Assembly (NCBI GenBank): GCA_033063855.1
Contig: CP093831.1
Coordinates: 6,448,001-6,512,000 of the forward strand
From: Smittia aterrima
Taxonomy: Eukaryota; Arthropoda; Insecta; Diptera; Chironomidae
Reading direction: 5' to 3'
DNA: 64,000 nt
Below, in pieces: positions 36,460 through 46,213 of this stretch; the first letter of the stretch is position 1; each line of letters opens with the position of its first letter. The notes beneath the pieces were generated by a model that ran no database searches, was not told where the DNA came from, and saw only the letters and a program-made list of their open reading frames with translations. The translations under genes were made by a program, and so were the position numbers.

Positions 36460-38154
36460 ATGAGGATGCAAAGTGAAATTTTACTATTAGTGCTGCTTGT
36501 TCTTTTAAAAGGCTCGTTCGCTGAAAATATTTTATTCATTAGCGGAAGTCCTTCACCGAGCCATCACATCTACAACAGAGCATTGGTCGTAGGGCTCGCG
36601 GTGAAAGGTCACAATGTCACTTTCCTTTCAACTGACTTGTCGAAAGAGAAGACACCAAATGTTCACTACATTTACCTTGAACAGGTTTACGAGAAGATGT
36701 ATGAAGTAACTGAAGGCGAAGCTGCTTTCGATTTGTTGGAATATGCTGAGATGTCTCCAATTCAAGCACTGATGGCATTTGTTACATATCTTGAAATGGT
36801 TTGCACAGCAGTTCTAGGTGCAAATGGCCTTGAAGTTCTTTTAAATTATCCAAACAACTTCAAGTTTGACGCAATCGTTCACGATTTCACTTTCGGTCCA
36901 TGTTTACTTCCTTTGATTGCGAAGTTCAACTATCCGCCAGTAATACAAGTATCGGCCTTCGCCAACCCTCCTTACACAACAGATTACGCAGGTGGACACA
37001 AGTATCCGGCTTACGTTCCTCATTACAGCTTAAATTATCCTGTTTACATGAATTTCTTCCAACGATTACATAACACGGGATTTTATTTAATTGATTGGCT
37101 GTGAGTTGAGACTCTGAGGTCTAAAATTTATTAATTAATTTGATTTAATTTTTTTTTAAGATCACGCGAATATTTCGTGTTACCAGCGGCAGAAAAGAAA
37201 GTAAGACAGAGATTTAACTTTGACTTTCTGCCTCTTAAGGAGTTGGCACAAAAAACTGCTTTGATCCTTGTCAACACTGATGACGCCATCGATTTTCTTG
37301 AGCCGATTCCTCCAAACATGATTCAAGTTGGTGGTCTTCAAATCGTTGATTCGAAACCTCTGCCAAAAGTAAGTTACATCAATTTACTCGAACATCTTTT
37401 ATCTAATCTTTTCCGATAGGAGATGGAAGATTTTATCAAGAGTGGAAAGAAGGGAACAGTTCTGATGTCACTTGGAACGAACATGAAGTCGAATATGCTC
37501 GGAGAAGAAAGACTTAAAGTTATCATCGAAACATTTGCGCAGCTTCCTGAGTATAACTTTTTGTGGAAGTTTGAGGATGAAGCCAAAGACTTGCCAGCAG
37601 TTATTTCAAAGAACGTAATGCTTGGAAAGTTTCTCCCACAAAATGACATTCTTGCTCAGCCTAATTTAATTGCGTTTATTACGCATTCGGGAATGTTGTC
37701 AACTCACGAAGCTTTTTGGCATGGGAAGCCAGTCATTGCAATGCCTTTCTTCGTAGATCAACACATGAACTCAGCGAAATCTGTGAACTTGGGAGTAGGA
37801 GTCAAAGTCGACTTCAAGACTTTAACTGTTCAAAGTTTCAAATCGAGCATTGAGACAATTGTTAAAGACCCAAAATATTCAAAGAATTCACTGAAAGTCT
37901 CAAAGCTTTTCAGAGACAAGCCTCAGAGACCTCTAGATCGTGCCGTTTGGTGGATTGAATATGTTCTTCGAAACCCAAACGTTGATAATTTAGTTTCACC
38001 AACAATCAAACTTGGTCCATTTATTTCAAACTCCTACGACATCATCCTGACTGTTCTTGTTATCGTATTCTTGATCCTTCACGTGACTTGCAAAATCATT
38101 AAGAAAATTAAGAATTTGTGCTTCAAGAAAGTGAGTAAAAGAAAGAGCGACTAA
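36460..38154 (+). CDS. UDP-glycosyltransferase, tandem copy 3
   Basis: Exons 36460-37100, 37161-37368, 37420-38154; 527 aa. The start MRMQSEILL uses an ATG where copies 1 and 2 have GTG, so it gains two residues. Signal peptide, catalytic His region, UGT signature and C-terminal ER anchor are all present. In exon 1 it is a mosaic: residues about 70-90 follow copy 1 (TEGEAAFDLLEYAE), whereas about 100-125 follow copy 2 (EMVCTAVL, NGLEVLLNYP). Exon 3 again differs from the others at only a few positions. It converges on PAICS with 130 bp between stop codons. Confidence 0.95.
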
Positions 38155-38284
38155 AAAGTTGACGATCTCGAATTCATAAGAATGTTTATTAAAAAAGAAT
38201 TTTTATTGCGTTCTGTATTTAGAAAACAATTCCTGAATATAAAAAATTATTTCGAGTAGTAGAAATTAAAATTTTCAAAAATAT

Positions 38285-39980
38285 TTATGCTTTGAGAACT
38301 CCGCGAAGTTCCTGATCGGACTTCTTCAAACTTGTCAAACTGGTGATCATCTTAACGCGCAAACGAGACCAGATCATGAAATTTGTGAGTCCCAAAATCT
38401 GAGCCGCGTTAAGTGCAGCAGCCTCTGGATAGATGACGGTAGCGCAACCCAATCCAGATGGTAAGTTGATGGAAGACCACAGGTCGATGTTAAGCGTGTC
38501 CGATTTGATTGGTGGACAATTGATGACGGGATATGTCGTGTTGCCGGAAAGGACTGGTCCTAATCCATTTGATCGGCCAGCAACCGTGATGAAGACGAGG
38601 TTGTTCACAACTCCTTCGTACTCAGACACGATTTGAAGAGTTCCCTTAGTAACTTTGTGAGCTGAAGAGACTCTCATTTCGACATTCAAGCCTAAGTCAT
38701 GGCAATGTTTAGCAATTTTCTGGCAATGCTCCCTGTCCGATGGAGATCCCATGATGATAACGACGAGATGATCATTCGCTGGGATGATTCCATCGAGTTG
38801 CTCGCTAACCCATTGGAAGTTGATTTTCACTTTTTCCAATTCCTCAGCGTTAACTTGCTTCAAGTTTCTGTAAACTTGCTTATCAACCATCTTCTCTTTC
38901 TTTCCCTCTGGCCACAAACGCCATGAATCCGAATCGATGATATCAGCGACAAGAATTTCTCCTTTCTCATCAACACCGAACTCGATCTTCATATCAATGA
39001 GTGAACATTTGCGAGTATTCCACGCTTTCTCGAGAATCTCAAACACAAGAACCGTTGTCTGACGCATGATGTCGACTTCATCGGATCCTGAAAATAATAA
39101 ACAAATTCGTTATCAGCTCAATTGACCCGTCAAGCGCATCGCTCTTGTTCCCATCAGACAACAACTGACGTTTGTTTTCGTTTATAACTCACCGATCAAC
39201 AAGTTGTTGACTGTGAACTTTGCTGACACTATTTGTTCTTCACTCCATTGGGGATCGTCATTGGCGTCGTCTTTGAAGAAAGTTTCCTGCTTTGGTGGAC
39301 TGAAGAGGAATCCTTCGACGATACCAGGATTTCTCTTCAAGTAAGATCCGGTAGCGAGACGACGAGTAACCCACTCGATTGGCACCATGTCGCATTTCTT
39401 AGCGAGGAAAGCATTGTCTGATGCAAGCTTAACAAAAGCAGTTTTGACACCCGCGCGATTAAGAATATCAAAGACTTTCGCGTTTGTCTGATTGGAAATC
39501 GCAGCTTTTCCGGCCATGTCATCCATGCGAACTCCATTATGAGCTGAAATCTTGTCTTTGTTCAACAGCAGAACGAGTCCCGGATGAGCTGGAAGATCGT
39601 AGATTTGCTTCGTCTTGCCTTCATTAAGAAGCTTTCCGAGTTTGTATTCGCCAACTGGAAGGAAACATAAATTATTAGATTACAATTTGGTTTGTAGAAA
39701 ATCAATGAAATTTCAAAATCTTCTAAGCTATGCGTAAAGACAGTCTGAGACTGTTCAAGGTCGAATTTGATTAGAATTTATGCTAAAATCATTTTCAGCC
39801 TAGCAACCACTTATCTTACAGTAAATTTTATCAGCTCGCTACTGATTGTTTGCCGAAGGATCAAATGTTATCGGATTGAGCTCACTGTTTCAAGAGCTCG
39901 ATGAAAATATTTAAATTTGTCTTCTTATTGGTAAATGATTCTCAAAAACTGTCAAGCACTTTCTTACCTTGAGTAGTCAT
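38285..39980 (-). CDS. Paics: bifunctional PAICS (SAICAR synthetase / AIR carboxylase)
   Basis: Purine-synthesis enzyme joining AIR carboxylase and SAICAR synthetase activities. Exons 39968-39980, 39193-39654, 38285-39087, 425 aa. N-terminal SAICAR synthetase: GKLLNEGKTKQIYDL, LVLLLNKDKISAHNGV, VPIEWVTRRLATGSYLKRN, with the intron 2 junction inside LLIGSDEVDIM. A linker leads to the C-terminal AIR carboxylase (about 265-425) with MGSPSDREHC, VSSAHKVT and GRSNGLGPVLSGNT. Length equals that of animal PAICS and both active sites look complete. The first coding exon holds only four codons plus one base (MTTQ). It lies head to head with amidophosphoribosyltransferase, 1.6 kb away. Confidence 0.96.
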
Positions 39981-41569
39981 GATTGACCTTGATGAGAATT
40001 GTAAGTGAATTCACTTAAATTGAATTAAGAAAATGATTCAAAAACACTTTTGATAGCTTACGCTGCCGCTAGAAGAATGATTCTTTTTTCGTTTCCAGTT
40101 CCGTTGAATGTTCTTTTATATTGTCTGTTGTATGTCGATGTTGGTGCCGGTTATCACATTTTCGTGTCGGCAAACACATTCAAAAAAATTTGTGCTCACT
40201 TGAAAGCATTTTCCGAACAGTTTTCAATATGATTCGACGTGATTTTCCAAAAAGAAAACATCAACGCTGTACAGAAAGGAAACCCCAGGAAATTTTCGAG
40301 TTTCAATCGTAAAATCAAACAGGAACAAAGCCAAGAACTTGCGGCGTAGATTGTAACCATGTGCTTCTCGAATTTCCGCATGTTACCAGTTTGGTGTTTG
40401 TAAGTTCATCGCCACACGATTTTATTCACTAACACTCATTTAGGGACAACATAATGCAGGTCAGTTTTAAAATATTTAACCAAGAAACAATAAACTTCGA
40501 TCCTCATTACGTGTCTGTACTTCAGCATAAAGACAGTCACATCGAGAGATCTTTACAGCGATTCTTCATTCCTTGTTTTTTTTTCCTACGCTCAGCAGAA
40601 TAAATCAGCATCGGCTCACTCTGAAGTTTTAAATTCAGTGCTGATGAATCTATTAAACTGATAACACATTAGTCAGCTCCAGTGAAAATAAAAATATTTA
40701 GTGAGAAATTATTTTCCATCATAAAAGGTTTGTAAACGTTCTTAGTGAAGAAATATTTTTTGCTTGGCTGGTGACATTCGTCTCAATCATTTTTTTTTTT
40801 ACATTTTTAAGTGTTTATTTTGTTTCGCGATTAAGTGTTCACATGTGAGGAATATCACGAGATTTTTATAGACTTCGAATTGCTTCTAAGATTGGCCGCT
40901 CTCAATAAATCTTTAAAAGTGTGTCAATAATATCTGATAAGCTTTGGATTTTTTTGGAGAAATTCATTGGCCGCCGTTGCCAACTTTTCGTCTTTGATTT
41001 TGGTCATTGAAACTTGAGATCAATTTGATATTCGCAATAAAAAAACGGAAACCCTTGAAGATATTTTCTGTTAAATGTTGAAAAACGTCTGAAATATTTT
41101 TTAGCGTCTCGAGGCTAATAATTTTGGTTTCCATTCATAAATTTAATATTTCGCTTTTGTCGTCTGATTAAGCAAAATCTTGAAAGAAATGTGTTTCCTG
41201 CTTAATCTACTTTCACTCAATCTTAGAGATTACAAGTTCTAACTAGTTTCTGTCGTCATCGTCCATGATCCGCATCGAAACTATCAACAGAAGCTTATCG
41301 AAATAATCACGCGCGAAATAAATAGTTCACGCTGCGTATTTTTCCAGCCTCACGCGAACAATAATCGCAAATGTGCAAAACAAATCCTTATCACTTACAA
41401 GGTTTACCTTAAACTTCTAACCTCTAGTCAAATCAATTCGAAGGCTCGAGAATAACAAAAACAAACGCTTTCGGTTACCAACAAGCAATGATGCAATATG
41501 AGTCTATCTTTACGAATCGTTTGTTGTTTTCAAATTTTCAGAGAAAGACGTCAACGAAGCAAATTGGAA
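39981..41569. promoter_or_regulatory. shared upstream region of PAICS and PPAT
   Basis: A 1.6 kb spacer between two divergent purine-synthesis genes. A 3' splice site just before 41541 (caaattttcag) indicates that PPAT has a noncoding 5' exon here. No other coding exon was recognised. Co-regulation is inferred from arrangement only. Confidence 0.4.
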
Positions 41570-43272
41570 ATGGAGCAGAAAACATCGAAAGTTGCTAACG
41601 GAGCAACGACATCGGAATCGAATAACATGGTCGAGATAAAGAAAGGAAAAAGATTCGGACGAGGAGCGGTTGAGAGTGGATTAACGCACGAGTGTGGAGT
41701 ATTTGGAGTAATTGGAACCGGTGAATGGCCAACGAACGTAAGACTTTAAAATCTTGCTGGACTTTAAGAAGATTTTAATGATTTTAATTTCATTTGAAGG
41801 TGGACATCGCTCAAATCTGTTGCCTAGGGCTGGTCGCTCTTCAACATCGTGGACAGGAATCGGCGGGAATCGTAACAAGCGAAGGAAATAATTTGAAGAA
41901 CTTTAATATTCATAAAGGAATGGGAATGATCAACAACATCTTTACCGACGAGAGCATTAAGAAACTAAAAGGCAATCTGGGTATTGGACACACTCGCTAC
42001 TCAACCTCTGCAGCTTCTACTGAAGTTAATTGCCAGCCATTTGTTGTACATACATCTCATGGACCAGTTGCTTTAGCTCACAATGGTGAACTCGTGAATT
42101 GTGAAAGCTTGAGAAGTGCAGTACTCGCTCGAGGTGTCGGACTTTCAACTCACAGCGACTCTGAGCTCATTACTCAATCGCTCTGCGTGAATCCACCCGA
42201 CGAAGAAGAAAACAGTCCTGACTGGCCAGCGAGAATCAAACATTTGATGAAATTAACAAAAATCAGTTACTCGCTCGTCATCATGATGAAAGATAAGATC
42301 TATGGAGTTAGAGATCCATACGGAAATCGTCCGCTTTGTTTAGGACGAATTGTTCCTATTGAAGATCGCACAAACACAACAAAAAGCAATGGTTTCTTAA
42401 ACGGCAATGGATTTCATGAAAATGATTCGACGACAGAAGGCTGGGTGATTTCAAGTGAATCTTGTGGATTTCTCTCAATCGGTGCGCGTTATGAGCGTGA
42501 AGTTTTACCCGGCGAGATTGTTGAACTCACGAGACACGGAGTAAGAACGATTGACATTGTTGAGCGACCTCGTGACAGTAACCAACGAATGATTCCACAA
42601 GCGTTTTGCATCTTCGAGTATGTTTACTTTGCACGTTCGGACTCGATTTTTGAGGGTCAAATGGTTTATACCGTTCGAATGGAATGTGGCAAGCAACTCG
42701 CTTTAGAGGAGAAGGGAAAGCTTGAAGCGGATATTGTGAGTTCTGTTCCTGAATCAGGAACTGCAGCAGCTCACGGATACTCGCGAGCTTCGAAAATTGA
42801 TTTCGTTGAAGTTTTGTGTAAGAATCGCTACGTTGGACGAACCTTCATTCAACCTTCAACACGTTTAAGACAACTCGGAGTCGCTAAAAAGTTTGGAGCT
42901 TTATCTGTTAACGTTGCTGGCAAACGTTTAGTGTTGATCGATGATTCAATTGTCAGAGGAAACACAATTGGACCCATAATCAAGTTGCTGAGAGACGCAG
43001 GTGCTAAGGAAGTTCACATTCGAATTGCATCGCCTCCTTTGCTTCATCCTTGCTACATGGGAATCAATATTCCAACAAAACAAGAGTTGATTGGTAATCG
43101 AATGAATCCAGAAGAGCTTGCCAGGCATGTTGGAGCGGACAGTCTTGCCTATCTCTCGGTTGAAGGACTTGAGCGTGCTGTAAAAACCAACTTGAAATCA
43201 ACTAACCCCAAGCAAGTCGGTCATTGCACTGCTTGTCTTACAGGAAAATATCCGATCGAATTGGAATTTTAA
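41570..43272 (+). CDS. Prat: amidophosphoribosyltransferase (PPAT/Prat)
   Basis: First committed enzyme of purine synthesis: PRPP plus glutamine to phosphoribosylamine. Exons 41570-41737 and 41800-43272, 546 aa. A 41-residue propeptide ends at the nucleophile Cys42 (HECGVFGV), which must be exposed by cleavage. The glutaminase domain follows (LQHRGQESAGI, GHTRYST, AHNGELVN). The transferase domain carries the PRPP loop VLIDDSIVRGNT. The four Fe-S cluster cysteines are all visible in AFCIFEYVYF, HPCYMG and CTACLTG plus flanks, so this is the cluster-containing type. The start at 41570 lies 29 bp past a 3' splice site; the frame stays open upstream in the intron. Confidence 0.96.
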
Positions 43273-43630
43273 AACCCTTCCAATTAGAACTCCTGAGAGA
43301 GATATTTAAAATAAGTGACACACTTCATGACTAACATTTTGTCTTCCTCGTGACAAGCCAAGCCTGAAGGCTTGTACATTTAAGTTTTAAATTGGGAACA
43401 CAATCAGAAATGCCATTTGTAATCGTTTAGAGTTTAAATTCCTTATACTTTGTTGTTCAATAAATTTTGAATAAAAGCTTCGTTCCCCATTACATTTGAT
43501 AATGAACGATTTGTAAAGAGCTCTTGGAAATGACCCAAAGCAATTAAAATTAAATGAAACTGATTCGGCTTTATTACTTTGGCTTTCGAAAACATTTCAG
43601 CTATAAACATACATTTTGCTTTCTCTAAGC
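43273..43630. other. 3' flanks of PPAT and the acidic repeat protein
   Basis: Convergent 3' ends. Poly(A) signals for PPAT occur at about 43460-43475 (two AATAAA-type motifs). No gene. Confidence 0.5.
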
Positions 43631-44245
43631 TTATTCATAATCATCATCAGAATCATATGTTGTTTCATATAAAGGACGAACCTTCCAACCTGGCGGATCA
43701 CTATCACTTTCTGAAGTGAATGCAGGTGAATCAGTTTCGTCACTGTTATTGCTTTCATTGTCGGACTGCTCATTCTCGGAACCTTCTTCACTGCTTTCAT
43801 TGTCGGACTCCTCATTCTCGGATCTTTCTTCACTGTCATTGCTTTCATTGTTGGACTGCTCATTCTCGGAACTTGCATCACTGTTATTGCTTGCATTATC
43901 AGACTGCTCATTCTCGGAAGCTTCTTCACTTTGACTATCGCATTGGGATCTATCGTTTACTGATTCGTCCTCACTTTCACTTATGTAGTCATCATCTTCT
44001 TCTACAAAACTTTCTTCAGATGTAGATTCGTCGTCGACAAAACTTTCTTCAGATGCAGATTCTTCTTCTTCTTCGTCTTTATATGATAACAATCGAATCT
44101 CTTTAAACAAGCGTAAAAGAGAGTTCGTCAATATTTAGAAACATAAATAGAACATTCAATTACCTTCTACAATCTTGTTGATAACTTCAGTTAAATCCTC
44201 GAATAACGGAGCGAGATTTCGATAAACTCTACGATCGCTCTCCAT
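43631..44245 (-). CDS. acidic Ser/Asn/Glu-rich repeat protein, 183 aa
   Basis: Two exons, 44164-44245 and 43631-44100, joined in phase 1. Residues 1-32 form an ordinary-looking helical segment (MESDRRVYRNLAPLFEDLT...). The remainder is very acidic: first two near copies of a SxSEESFVDDE-like unit, then about four imperfect repeats of the type ENEQSDNxSNNSD, and a short end (GWKVRPLYETTYDSDDDYE). No signal peptide or membrane segment is present. I do not recognise the family. The repeats suggest a disordered, perhaps phosphorylated, nuclear or chaperone-like protein, but this is a guess. Antisense frames here are shadows of the repeat. Confidence 0.75.
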
Positions 44246-45448
44246 TTTAACAACGCGATAGGGAACCAACTGAAAATGACGTCGCTAAGAACAGGACTCG
44301 CCATTTGTACTGATCTTCAATGTCCCCAAATCAGTTACGATCTTGACATTAAAAGAAAGATTCTTAATAATTTCTTAGTGTAGCTTTCTTTATTTCTTTC
44401 ATTCTTTTTTCCATAAAAACGAGATAGTTATTAAATTATTAAAGAAAAATGTTGTTTTATTTGAATATTATAAATGTGTGTTAAATTTATTATTCCTCGT
44501 CCCTCTACTTTTTCCGCGGTGTTGTTATACATTTCTATTGCAATACAGGTAAGAAAAATCAATTAAAAAAATTGTGAAGAAAAATTTTCCAAAAGATTCT
44601 CGCGACGTAAACAAACTGTTCATTCTATCGAGCATGGGGAAATTTTAATAAACTTTTCTTAACATTTTGAAGAACTTTTCAGCACTTTCAGTTATAATTT
44701 TTCTCTCTTGAGTTTAATAAATGTGCGGAAACGTTCGTAAGATGCGAAACCAAAGGAATCAGCCTTATTATCCTTTTCGGTCTTTTCTCAAAATCGCATT
44801 TCCGCCTTCAATCGTTCTCGCAGCTTACGAATGTTTCCATGAACTATTCTGATAGGTTTCGATAAATTTTCTTTTCTTAATATAATCATTTGAGCGGCGA
44901 GAGTTTTCACCCCATTCTCGCCAGCTCAGCGAAAGTTTCTTTTGGATTTATAAGATATTAATAAATTTTCTTCGATGATGGAAAATCAAGACAAACTTTG
45001 CTGCTTTCGCTGCTAAACTGTGATCATAATAAAATGTACATAAAGTGATTTTTGATTAAGTTAATAATCTTGGAACATTTCTAAGTGAAAGCATAACTAA
45101 TTGAGTATGAAAAAAAAAATGATTTTCTCAGGATTAAATGATAAGGAGAAAAATCAATTTGTTTAACATTTTTTTTGTGTTTTTGGCCACTTTTAATTTT
45201 TTTTTGGATTTTAGTCTGCCACGATTTTTAATTTTTTTTTACGTTTTGTCTGCCACGATTTTAAATTTTTTTTTTGGGTTTTCTTTTTTTTCTTGATGCC
45301 TTGATAAGCACACTACGATTTATAGTTGATTACATTCTCGCTATGACAAATTTTAATGCTGATTAAACTTTTCTGACGTTCACACTTCGCGTTAATTATA
45401 TAAGTTGAAATGCTTTGAAACGTTTAAGTGAAAAAACACGCGAAATAT
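44246..45448. other. intergenic; small T-rich tandem repeat at right end
   Basis: No gene found. It contains the promoter side of the acidic protein gene and the 3' flank of antizyme. Confidence 0.5.
45165..45292. repeat. short T-rich tandem repeat
   Basis: Two clear and one partial copy of a unit of about 35 bp built from GTCTGCCACGATTTTTAA followed by a T8-10 run. It starts about 160 bp past the antizyme stop codon. Confidence 0.6.
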
Positions 45449-46213
45449 TTAGTCCTCAATGTTGTAGATGAGGAAGAGATGGTCGTCGTTCGATCCTTGT
45501 TGCTGGGGTGGAGCCATTGGGGATTTAGGATTCAATGGGGAGAATCCTAAGAAGAGGAAAGTTTTCGTCAAGTTGGCGCGGTCTGGGCGATCCTTACGGA
45601 TGCAAAGCACAACACCATCGCAATCCAATTTCTCTTCGGCGAATTCCAAGAGAGAAAGGAAAGATTGCTTGCTGGCTTCGTGCGTCAATGTTTTTGGGAG
45701 GGCCACATACAAGATGTTGTTTTCGTGGTCCAAAACCTTTAGAGATAAAAGGAAAATTCAGTTTAATCAAATTGAAATATTCAATTAATCAAAATACTTA
45801 CAGAGTCCCAACTTGAAGAAATCTTATCGGTGACGTTAAGTTTGATGGTGATGCGAGTTGGAGACTTTTGCGCGACAATTTGCGAGATGAGATCGTCCTC
45901 TTCATCGCTTTCACTTTCAGTGTCGTCGTCCTTAAGTCCTTGCTTCACGTCATCTTCAATCTCTTCGTCGATGAACGACAAATGATCTCCAGCTTCAGAA
46001 AAGTCGACATCAGAAGAAGATTCCGAAACGGAATCGAATGATGTCTTGCGAGAGTAATCAACTATGAATGGTGGCTTATCGTGATCGGTTCTGTCTTTAG
46101 TAATTACATCAGGAGCACCACAGCGGCCCTACGCCCAGCGTGACGCAGTAAGACGACGACATGACCGACGAATTGCTGGATGTAGAGTAGGTGCGCTTAT
46201 TTCCGGACATCAT
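45449..46213 (-). CDS. Oda: ornithine decarboxylase antizyme, +1 frameshift gene
   Basis: Antizyme binds ornithine decarboxylase, sends it to the proteasome without ubiquitin, and blocks polyamine uptake. ORF1 starts at the first of two ATGs (46213) and ends at TGA 46109-46111 after 34 codons; its end reads LGVGPLWCS, the invariant antizyme sequence before the shift. Skipping one T at 46111 continues as DVITKDRTDHDKPPF through exon 1 (to 45802), then exon 2 (45449-45736), for about 232 aa. The antizyme core is clear: LSLLEFAEEKLDCDGVVLCI, KDRPDRANLTKTFLFLGFSPL. The middle is acidic (DDTESESDEEDD). The Drosophila gene is also called gutfeeling. Expression depends on the shift, which polyamines stimulate. 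Confidence 0.96.
46105..46123 (-). promoter_or_regulatory. +1 programmed ribosomal frameshift site of antizyme
   Basis: On the minus strand the sequence is TGG TGC TCC TGA TGT, where TCC is decoded just before stop codon TGA (46109-46111). Moving forward one base gives GAT (Asp) and joins ORF2. UCC-UGA-U is the conserved antizyme shift site from yeast relatives to mammals. Confidence 0.95.

Larger units (their letters stand above)
31724..38160 (+). repeat. tandem array of three UGT genes, unit about 2.3 kb
   Basis: Direct repeats of promoter block, three exons and two short introns, with start codons spaced 2365 and 2298 bp apart. Intron 2 and exon 3 are almost identical in sequence across copies; exon 1 is less so. 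Recent duplication with later gene conversion is the simplest reading. Confidence 0.9.

Noticed and set aside
43597..44025. Several Ser/Leu/His/Cys-rich frames on both strands at the acidic protein gene
   Set aside because: They are frame shadows of the same DNA repeat. Only the minus-strand acidic frame has a splice-compatible first exon with ATG.
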